Assembly (NCBI GenBank): GCA_005880805.1
Contig: VBFZ01000209.1
Span: 1 to 6,716, forward strand
Direction of reading: 5' to 3'
Origin: Chloroflexota bacterium
Lineage (GTDB): Bacteria; Chloroflexota; Limnocylindria; Limnocylindrales; CSP1-4
Length of the DNA stretch: 6,716 nucleotides
Positions 1-4,947 of this stretch are shown piece by piece (the stretch's first letter is position 1; each line of letters begins with the position of its first letter). A program made the translations under genes and the position numbers. Below the pieces are notes generated by a model. That model saw only the letters and a list, made by a program, of their open reading frames with translations. It was not told the origin of the DNA and ran no database searches.

Positions 1-562
1 CGCCGAGCGCGGCGATCGCCGCAACCCCGAACGTGATGATCCGCCCGCCGGGGACCACGATCGGCTTGCCCGGGATCAGGCCCTGCAGCTTGCCCGAGGC
101 GATCAACGAACCGGTGAACGTGACGCAGCCGATGATCACGTCGAGGACCGTGGGGATCGTGACCTGCAGCGAGCGCAGCTCCTCGATTCCGGCGCCGCCC
201 GACAGGCGGATGTAGTCGTCGATGGCGATGAGCGCCGCGGCCCCGCCGCCCACGGCGTTGAACAGTGAGACCAGCTGGGGCATCGCTGTCATCTTCACGG
301 TGCGAGCCATGTACAGGCCCAGCCCACCGCCGATGACGACGCCCAGGCCGATGATCAGCAGGGCGGTCGTCGACAGCCCGCCCTCGCCGGTCACGAGCAG
401 CAACAGCGTGGCCACGATGGCCAGCGCCATGCCGGCGGCCGACAACAGGTTGCCGTTGCGGGCCGTCGCAGGCGAGTTCATCTGATGCAGGCCGATCACG
501 AAGCCGGCCGCCGCCAGGAGGTAGATCAGGCGCACGATCGTGTCGAGGGTCTGCGGATTCAC
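1..562 (-). CDS. pntB: NAD(P) transhydrogenase subunit beta, PntB (partial, N-terminal part)
   Basis: This is the NADP(H)-binding, proton-conducting beta subunit of the membrane transhydrogenase. The complex uses the proton gradient to reduce NADP+ with NADH. I read 187 codons from a GTG at 562-560; the rest, including the C-terminal NADP(H)-binding domain, lies beyond the left edge. The visible part is the membrane domain: a first helix around residues 10-25 (RLIYLLAAAGFVIGL), then hydrophobic segments near 40-58 and 65-83. The family signature MTAMPQLVSLFNAVGGGAAA follows, and further helices lead to GKLQGLIPGKP. These blocks are typical of PntB. The GTG lies 4 bases after the pntA2 stop, and the GAGGG at the end of pntA2 can act as a ribosome binding site, so translation is probably coupled. 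Identification is secure. No frame disruption is visible in the part present. Confidence 0.95.
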   Translation of the reverse strand, partial: MNPQTLDTIVRLIYLLAAAGFVIGLHQMNSPATARNGNLLSAAGMALAIVATLLLLVTGEGGLSTTALLIIGLGVVIGGGLGLYMARTVKMTAMPQLVSLFNAVGGGAAALIAIDDYIRLSGGAGIEELRSLQVTIPTVLDVIIGCVTFTGSLIASGKLQGLIPGKPIVVPGGRIITFGVAAIAALG

Positions 563-566
563 CGGG

Positions 567-917
567 TCAACCCTCGGCCTTCGGGGCGGAGGCGGTAGCG
601 TCCGTCGCAGCGGCAGTCTTCGCCGCCGAGGCGGTCGGCTTCTTCCTGAACATCTGGAGCATCCGGTCGGTGACGACGTAGCCACCGACCACGTTCATCG
701 TGGCGAACGCAACGGCGATCAGGCTCAGGACCTGGCTGAGCGGCTCGGTGGCCGAGGCGGCGATGAGCATCGAGCCCACCAGGACGATGCCGTGGATCGA
801 GTTGGCCCCCGACATGAGCGGCGTGTGCAGAGTCGCCGGCACCTTGCTGATGACTTCGAAGCCGACGAGGATCGCCAGGACGAAGACCGTGATCGCGGCG
901 AGCGCCTCCTGGCTCAC
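567..917 (-). CDS. pntA2: NAD(P) transhydrogenase subunit alpha 2, PntA2 (PntAB)
   Basis: This is the small membrane part of the alpha subunit, a separate 116-residue polypeptide here (in E. coli it is fused to the C-terminus of PntA). It joins PntB in the proton channel and anchors the NAD(H)-binding PntA1. The protein has a hydrophobic segment at about 6-23, then the highly conserved KVPATLHTPLMSGANSIHG block at 25-43, a second helix at about 43-54 and a third at about 62-83. It ends in a short Lys/Ala/Thr-rich tail from about 92. Three helices is the expected number. The ATG at 917-915 overlaps the pntA1 stop in an ATGA arrangement, a strong sign of translational coupling. An AGGAGG-like stretch inside the first codons is not the ribosome binding site. 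Length and motifs fit the three-gene pntA1-A2-B type known from Rhodospirillum rubrum. Confidence 0.95.
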   Translation of the reverse strand: MSQEALAAITVFVLAILVGFEVISKVPATLHTPLMSGANSIHGIVLVGSMLIAASATEPLSQVLSLIAVAFATMNVVGGYVVTDRMLQMFRKKPTASAAKTAAATDATASAPKAEG

Positions 918-2170
918 GAGGCGCCTTCCGCACTCGCGGCACCGCCCGCACTCGCGGCACCGCCCGCAGGCGCGGCACCGCCCGCACTCGCGGCACCCCC
1001 CGCAGGCGCGGCAGCCGGAGCGCCGGCCGCAGCCTCGGGTTGCAGCAGCTTCTTCGTCGCCGCCTGGACGACCTCGCCCCCGTGGGTGATCACCGTTCCC
1101 GACTGGATCTCGTCCGAGAGGTCGACGTTCAACGCGCCGTCCTTCACGAAGTGGAGCAGTAACGAGCCGATGTTCCGGGCGTAGAAGGCGGACGCCCCGG
1201 CCGGCATCGTGGCGGGCAGGTTGTCCGGCGCGATGATCGTCACGCCGTTGTCGGTCACGATCGTCTCGCCTGGCTTCGACAGCTCCACGTTCCCGCCCAG
1301 GGCGCTGGCTGCCATGTCCACGAGGACCGAGCCAGGCTTCATCGCCCGCACCGCGTCCGCGGTGACCAGCAGCGGGGGCCGGCGACCCGGCACCTGCGCG
1401 GTCGTGATCACGACGTCCTGCGCGGCGATGTGGCCATTGAGCTCGTCCTGCTGCGCCTTCTGCTCGTCCGGGGTGAGCTGGCGCGCGTAGCCGCCCTCGC
1501 CGGACGCATCCTTCACCGCCTGGAGGACGATGAATGTCGCGCCGAGCGACTCAGCCTGCTCCTTGGTCTCGGACCGCACGTCGTACGCCTTGACCACGGC
1601 GCCCAGACGCCGCGCCGTGCCGATTGCCTGGAGGCCGGCCACGCCGATGCCGAGGATCAGCACGTTGGCGGGCTTGGCGGTACCCGCCGCGGTGGTGAGC
1701 AGGGGGAAATAGCGACCGAACGCGTTGGCCGCCATGAGGACCGCCTTGTAGCCGCCGACGTTCGCCTGCGACGAGAGGGCATCCATGGTCTGCGCGCGCG
1801 ACAGAGTGCGGGGAAGCGCATCGAGACTCACCGCGGTGACGCCTTTTCGAGCCAGCGTCTGGGCGAGCCCGGGATCGATGAGCGGGCTCAGCAGCCCGAT
1901 CAGAGCCTGGCCGTCCCGCAAGCGACCGACCTCAGCCGGCGTCGGCTTCTGGATCCTGAGGACGACGTCCGCGGTGCGGTACAGCTCGTCCGTCGGGACG
2001 ATCGATGCGCCCGCGTCCACGTAGGCCTTGTCGGGGATGGAGGCGCCGGCGCCGGCGCCGGACTCAACGAGGATCTCGAGCCCGGCCTGTTGCAGCTTGC
2101 CGAGCGCTTCGGGTACCAGGGCGACGCGCCGCTCGCCAGGCGCGGTCTCCCTGGCGACACCGACTTTCAT
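914..2170 (-). CDS. pntA1: NAD(P) transhydrogenase subunit alpha 1, PntA1 (PntAA)
   Basis: This is the soluble NAD(H)-binding subunit of the proton-translocating transhydrogenase, 418 residues from the ATG at 2170. It belongs to the alanine dehydrogenase/PntA family. The N-terminal part shows the ETAPGERRVALVPE signature (about 8-21), and RAQTMDALSSQAN is at about 125-137. The dinucleotide-binding fold has GIGVAGLQAIG at about 174-184, and YDVRSETKEQ at about 196-205 supplies the acidic residue that contacts the NAD ribose. Late in the protein come VLVDMAASALGGN and TIIAPDNLPATMPAGASAFYA, also typical. The core ends near residue 375. A roughly 40-residue Ala/Gly/Pro tail of GGAASA-type repeats follows, longer than the usual linker that leads to PntA2. 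An in-frame GTG (2179) and ATG (2176) precede the chosen start. I chose ATG 2170 because the sequence AAGGTGAT just before it is an excellent Shine-Dalgarno match at 4-base spacing, and it would be consumed by the upstream starts. First gene of the operon. Confidence 0.96.
   Translation of the reverse strand: MKVGVARETAPGERRVALVPEALGKLQQAGLEILVESGAGAGASIPDKAYVDAGASIVPTDELYRTADVVLRIQKPTPAEVGRLRDGQALIGLLSPLIDPGLAQTLARKGVTAVSLDALPRTLSRAQTMDALSSQANVGGYKAVLMAANAFGRYFPLLTTAAGTAKPANVLILGIGVAGLQAIGTARRLGAVVKAYDVRSETKEQAESLGATFIVLQAVKDASGEGGYARQLTPDEQKAQQDELNGHIAAQDVVITTAQVPGRRPPLLVTADAVRAMKPGSVLVDMAASALGGNVELSKPGETIVTDNGVTIIAPDNLPATMPAGASAFYARNIGSLLLHFVKDGALNVDLSDEIQSGTVITHGGEVVQAATKKLLQPEAAAGAPAAAPAGGAASAGGAAPAGGAASAGGAASAEGAS
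930..1001 (-). repeat. 18-bp tandem repeat encoding the GGAASA tail of PntA1
   Basis: Four consecutive 18-bp units (930-947, 948-965, 966-983, 984-1001) start gcactcgcgg or gcaggcgcgg on the plus strand, with a diverged fifth following. Units 1 and 2 are identical; units 3 and 4 differ by two bases and one base. Read on the minus strand they encode GGAASA or GGAAPA hexapeptides, forming a flexible linker at the C-terminus of PntA1 just before its stop. The period is a multiple of three, so copy-number change would lengthen or shorten the linker without breaking the frame. Confidence 0.9.
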
Positions 2171-2256
2171 GGGCATCACCTTGAAGGACTTGGCCCGGGT
2201 GCGCCGGGCGTGGGGGTCTGGGATTCCGGGGAAGGATAGCGGGCCGCGCCGATCGG
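2171..2256. promoter_or_regulatory. Divergent intergenic region upstream of pntA1 and the VOC gene
   Basis: This 86-bp gap must hold the promoters of the pnt operon (minus) and of the VOC gene (plus), because the two genes diverge. On the minus strand TATCCT at 2238-2233 could be a -10 element, but I find no convincing -35 at 16-19 bases. Inside the would-be pntA1 leader lies an inverted repeat, GCCCGG-GTGCG-CCGGGC (2193-2209), ending about 23 bases before the pntA1 ATG. At this GC content such repeats arise easily. On the plus strand GAAGGA (2231-2236) resembles a ribosome binding site but sits about 20 bases before the nearest usable start. Element positions are tentative. Confidence 0.35.
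2172..2179 (-). promoter_or_regulatory. Shine-Dalgarno sequence deciding the pntA1 start
   Basis: On the minus strand the bases before the chosen ATG read AAGGTGATGCCC. AGGTGAT is a near-ideal pairing partner for the 3' end of 16S rRNA. It contains an in-frame GTG and ATG that would otherwise be picked as starts, which argues for translation beginning at the third candidate, ATG 2170, giving MKVGVARE. Confidence 0.7.
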
Positions 2257-2766
2257 GTGCAGACTTCCGCGGTGATCCCGGTCGCCAGGCTCAACCACGC
2301 CGTGCTGTTCGTCCGGGACATCGACGTGGCGGTCGACTTTTACTCGCGCGTGTTCGGCTTCGAGCAGATCGCCAGGGAAGCGGGCGGCCGTATGGCCTTC
2401 CTGCGGGCGCGGGGTTCCGCGAATCACCACGATCTCGGGCTGATGGCGGTCGGCCCCGCGGCGCCGCGGCCGCCTGCCGGTTCGACTGGCCTCTACCACC
2501 TCGCCTGGGAGCTGCCGACGATCGACGATCTGGCTGCCGCCGCGCAGGTCCTCATGGACGAGGGTGCGCTGACGGGTGCCAGCGATCACGGGGCGACGAA
2601 GTCGCTGTACGGCCACGACCCCGACGGCAACGAGTTCGAGCTGATGTGGATGGTCCCGCGCGAGCAGTGGGGTGAGTACGAGCACCGCGCGACCGTCGAG
2701 CGACTCGACCTCGAGCGTGAAGTGGCCCGCTTCGGACAAGAGGCGAAGGCCTCGCCGACCGCCTGA
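2257..2766 (+). CDS. VOC-fold metalloprotein, glyoxalase/extradiol dioxygenase type
   Basis: This 169-residue protein belongs to the vicinal oxygen chelate superfamily, with two beta-alpha-beta-beta-beta modules. Module 1 starts at RLNHAVLFVRDIDVAVDFYS (11-30) and module 2 at GLYHLAWELPTIDDL (78-92). The likely metal ligands are H14, H81 and E128 (in DPDGNEFELMW). The stretch SDHG...SLYGHDPDGN (109-125) also supplies H111 and Y118, where type I extradiol (catechol 2,3-dioxygenase, CatE-like) enzymes have their second-sphere His and Tyr. A ring-cleaving dioxygenase is therefore a reasonable guess, but the substrate cannot be read from sequence, and glyoxalase or a resistance-type VOC protein is not excluded. 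The C-terminal LDLEREVARF helix is common in this group. The start is uncertain: GTG 2257 is the longest choice and GTG 2272 is equally possible; neither has a clear ribosome binding site, so a leaderless message may be used. It stands alone on the plus strand. Confidence 0.88.
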   Translation: MQTSAVIPVARLNHAVLFVRDIDVAVDFYSRVFGFEQIAREAGGRMAFLRARGSANHHDLGLMAVGPAAPRPPAGSTGLYHLAWELPTIDDLAAAAQVLMDEGALTGASDHGATKSLYGHDPDGNEFELMWMVPREQWGEYEHRATVERLDLEREVARFGQEAKASPTA

Positions 2767-2784
2767 GGCCTCGCCGACGGCCTC
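2747..2784 (+). repeat. 19-bp imperfect tandem duplication over the VOC stop codon
   Basis: Bases 2747-2765 (aggcctcgccgaccgcctg) and 2766-2784 (aggcctcgccgacggcctc) are adjacent copies differing at two positions. The VOC stop TGA (2764-2766) straddles the junction. Copy 1 encodes the last residues of the protein (KASPTA); copy 2 is intergenic. The duplication also creates the palindrome reported at 2764-2785. Confidence 0.8.
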
Positions 2785-2785
2785 A
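2764..2785. terminator. Possible bidirectional hairpin between convergent genes
   Basis: TGAGGCC (2764-2770), an 8-base loop TCGCCGAC, and GGCCTCA (2779-2785) form a perfect 7-bp stem. It lies exactly between the stop of the VOC gene (plus) and the stop of the CPBP gene (minus, 2802-2800), where a shared terminator would be expected. There is no T-run on either side, so it is not a classic intrinsic terminator. It may act only as a 3'-end stabiliser. Confidence 0.4.
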
Positions 2786-2799
2786 CGGCCTGCCGCTGG

Positions 2800-3454
2800 C
2801 TATCCGGTCGCGTTGGTCACGAGCAGGGTCAGGATGAAGACGTGCGCGGCGGCGCTGTAGAGGATCGAGCCCGTCCGCCAGTTGAGCCAGCCGAACGCGA
2901 GCCCGCCGACGAGCGTCGACAGCGTCTCCGCCTCCGGCTTCGAGAGATGCGTGAACGCGAAGGGCAGCGTGGCGACGACGACGCCCATCGGGCCGATGAC
3001 GCGAACGAGGGCGAACATCAGGAATCCGCGGAAGAGGAACTCGGCCGGCACGAGGTCGAGCGTATTGGTGACGACGAGATTGGGAACGGTGGTGGCGCTC
3101 GGCGCGTAGTAGGCCTGGAAGTCGGGCACCTGCGAGCGTGACGCCGGTTCGCCAGTCCCCGACGCGCAGCCCGTACCGCTCCGGCCGATCCCGAAACAGG
3201 AAGACGACCGTCAGCAGCGGCAGCACGCCGAAGAAGATCAGCCGGTCGACGGCCTGGGCGCGCATTCCGTCCGGCGACTGGTCGTGCGGCAGAAACGGCG
3301 GAAAAAACGTCCGGTTGTAGTCGAGTACGACCAGGGCGACGAACAGGAAGACCGCGATGGTCGCCCGCCGCGGGACGCGCAGGCCGGCGATCGAGAAGGT
3401 CGCCAGATCCTCGTCCTCCGGCGGGTATTCGGGCACAACCGCCAGCGAGGACAA
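2800..3454 (-). pseudogene. CPBP-family intramembrane metalloprotease-like gene, frame broken
   Basis: This is a membrane protein of the CPBP (CAAX protease/bacteriocin-processing, PF02517) family, split over two frames. The N-terminal part reads from about 3454 (TTG) or 3436 (GTG): PEYPPEDEDL, helix 1 ATIAVFLFVALVVLDYN, helix 2 AVDRLIFFGVLPLLTVVFLF, then RYGLRVGDWRTGVTLA. At about 3130 that frame stops making sense, and the family resumes in another frame: PDFQAYYAPSA, then PAEFLFRGFLMFAL, PFAFTHLSKPEAETLS, GGLAFGWLNWRTGSIL and a last helix, ending at TAG 2802. The join falls inside what should be a helix after GDWR, so about 15-17 residues are missing. The length from GTG to stop leaves a remainder of one base, so the loss is 2 modulo 3, for example 50 bases. 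The motif is xEFLFRG instead of EExxxR, while FxxxH (FAFTH) is kept; this matches a divergent EFFFRG-type subgroup. A TTG at 3532 overlapping the acylphosphatase stop is another possible start. It may be a pseudogene or an assembly error. Confidence 0.8.
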
Positions 3455-3528
3455 CCATCGCGAAAGATCAAGTGCCGGGCGGCGGCCGTCCTCCGCGTGG
3501 ATGTCTTCGGTCGTCGACTTCTGGATCC

Positions 3529-3805
3529 TCAATCTCCGGTATGTGCCCCCGACTTCACGGAGAACGACTGCCACTGGCCTGTGGCGCTCGACCATGAGTG
3601 GTCGACGTTCTGGACTCTCGCGCCGCCAGGCCCGCGCTGGAGCAGCTCGAGCAGCCGCTCGAGGTCTGCGCGCGGGCCCTCGGCAACTGGCCACCCAGCC
3701 GGTCAAGCCCAGGTCCGATGCAACGTCGAGCACGAAGAACCGAAAGCCGACACCCTGAACGCGACCGCGAACAGAGGCCTCGAGGCGGGCCCGATCGTCC
3801 TCCAC
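3529..3805 (-). pseudogene. acyP: Acylphosphatase, disrupted by internal deletion
   Basis: Acylphosphatase hydrolyses carboxyl-phosphate bonds such as those in acetyl phosphate and 1,3-bisphosphoglycerate, and is normally about 90-100 residues. Here the first 39 codons from GTG 3805 read RLEASVRGRVQGVGFRFFV...LGLTGWVA, with the phosphate-binding loop and catalytic Arg (R22). The frame then fails. The family continues in another frame as VAEGPRADLERLLELLQRGP...SWSSATGQWQSFSVKSG and ends at TGA 3531-3529. The usual loop N-x-x-D-G-S-V-x-x between GWVA and VAEG is absent, and with it the catalytic Asn expected at residue 40. The junction is at about 3687/3688. The 277-base length needs a number of missing bases equal to 2 modulo 3; a 26-base loss restores a normal loop and a 100-residue protein. 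The GTG begins one base after the holB stop, implying coupling. As written, the gene cannot make an active enzyme; an assembly deletion is a real alternative. Confidence 0.85.
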
Positions 3806-3806
3806 C

Positions 3807-4937
3807 TCAGGCTGCAGCCTCGGCCCGCGGCCAGGCAAGGACCAGGGAATCGGCCAGGAGCTCCGGGCTCACGTTGGCATCGAGCTGCTCACCGGCGCGG
3901 TCGAGCCGGCGAAGGAACAGCGCGACCGCCTGCTCTCTCAGGCCCACCGATGCGGCCTGAATTTCCTCGAGCTGTCGCGGATCATGCAGGCGGCGCGCGT
4001 CCCCAAGCGACACCAGCGCGAGGTCACGGGCGAGGTCTCGCCAGACGTCAAGCAGGATCGCCAGCGCCCGGCGCCGCTCAGCGGCAGGAGCGCGGACCTC
4101 TGCCTCGGGCGAGCGCTCGTCGGGCGACGCCTCGAGGGCCGGCGGATCGGCCGAGGGCGACGCGAGACTCAAATCGATCAGGCGCGCGAGCTCCGCCGAC
4201 CGGGCAAGCAGGTCGCGCACGGCGGCGAGCCTGGCTGCCGGACGCGCTCCCAGGAGATCGACGAGCTGGCGACCGATCTCCGAGCGGATCGAGACCGCTT
4301 CGGGCGCAGACGCGAGCGCCACGGCGATCCCCGGACGCCCGGACGCGAGGCGTGCGAGCCGCGCGCCGGTCGGTGGATCGGCGAGCCCGCGCTCGTCGAG
4401 GATGAGCTCGATGTCACGGGTGCCGACCGGGCCAAGGCGAAGGCGGGCGCAACGGGAACGGACCGTCGGCAGCATCCGGTCCTCCTCTTCGACGCACAGG
4501 ATGAGCGTCGTGCCGGGAGGCGGCTCCTCGAGCGTCTTGAGCATGGCGTTCTGCGCGTCCTCGTTGAGCCGGTGCGCCGACTCGACGATCGCGATTCGTC
4601 GCGAGCCCTCGACCGGCAAGAGCGCGAGCTCGGTGGCAAGCGATCGGACCTGGCCGATCCCGACCTGCCCGCCCGGCCCCTCGGGCGCCAGGCGATGCAG
4701 GTCAGGGTGATTGCCGCCGGCGATCTGGCGGCAGGAGCGGCACGCTCGACAGGGGCGCGCCGCCGGGTCCGGATCCAGGCACAGGAGTCCTGCCGCGAGG
4801 TCGAGCGCAAGGGTCGTCTTGCCGACGGACGCGGGTCCACCGAGCAGGAGCGCGTGTGGAGGCTGACCGACGATCATCGCCCGGACGGCCTTGATCGCCG
4901 CGGGCTGCCCCCGCGTGACGAAACCGGGCGCTCTCAC
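3807..4937 (-). CDS. holB: DNA polymerase III subunit delta' (clamp-loader)
   Basis: This is the delta' subunit of the replicative clamp loader, an AAA+ protein that, with delta and tau/gamma, opens the beta sliding clamp and places it on primed DNA. The chosen GTG 4937 gives 376 residues. It is the only suitable start after the upstream gene's stop; a longer open frame upstream only shadows that gene. Walker A is GGPASVGKTT (33-42). A four-cysteine zinc module follows at C53, C63, C66 and C69, then NHPDLH (77-81). A degenerate Walker B is IAIVESAH (116-122), followed by LNEDAQNAMLKTLEEPP (124-140), the strongest signature of the family, and the SRC motif (161-163). The Walker A fits the GxxxxGKT consensus, unlike E. 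coli delta'. The C-terminal part is helical and poorly conserved, as usual. It starts 10 bases after the NYN gene stop without a clear ribosome binding site, so it is probably translated by coupling. Confidence 0.94.
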   Translation of the reverse strand: MRAPGFVTRGQPAAIKAVRAMIVGQPPHALLLGGPASVGKTTLALDLAAGLLCLDPDPAARPCRACRSCRQIAGGNHPDLHRLAPEGPGGQVGIGQVRSLATELALLPVEGSRRIAIVESAHRLNEDAQNAMLKTLEEPPPGTTLILCVEEEDRMLPTVRSRCARLRLGPVGTRDIELILDERGLADPPTGARLARLASGRPGIAVALASAPEAVSIRSEIGRQLVDLLGARPAARLAAVRDLLARSAELARLIDLSLASPSADPPALEASPDERSPEAEVRAPAAERRRALAILLDVWRDLARDLALVSLGDARRLHDPRQLEEIQAASVGLREQAVALFLRRLDRAGEQLDANVSPELLADSLVLAWPRAEAAA

Positions 4938-4947
4938 GGGAGCGAGA

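Noticed and set aside
930..1019. Short regularly spaced repeats as a CRISPR array
   Set aside because: The 18-bp units are directly adjacent with no spacers and lie in frame in pntA1.
540..1184. Plus-strand open frame opposite the pnt genes
   Set aside because: It is antisense to pntA1/pntA2, with composition driven by GC-rich codon complements and no motif.
2193..2209. Inverted repeat GCCCGG/CCGGGC as an operator or riboswitch
   Set aside because: A single 6-bp G+C stem at this base composition is expected by chance, and no known riboswitch core is recognisable. It is noted only in the intergenic entry.
2800..3805. Programmed ribosomal frameshifting at the two breaks
   Set aside because: No slippery sequence is visible, and conserved residues (the acylphosphatase Asn loop, a CPBP helix) are absent in all frames, so a frame jump alone would not restore the proteins.
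2783..3838. Single 351-codon minus-strand open frame covering acylphosphatase and CPBP parts
   Set aside because: It is a chance fusion. It has the acylphosphatase N-terminus, then out-of-frame acylphosphatase sequence, then the CPBP N-terminus, then out-of-frame CPBP sequence. Neither family's C-terminal half is encoded in it.
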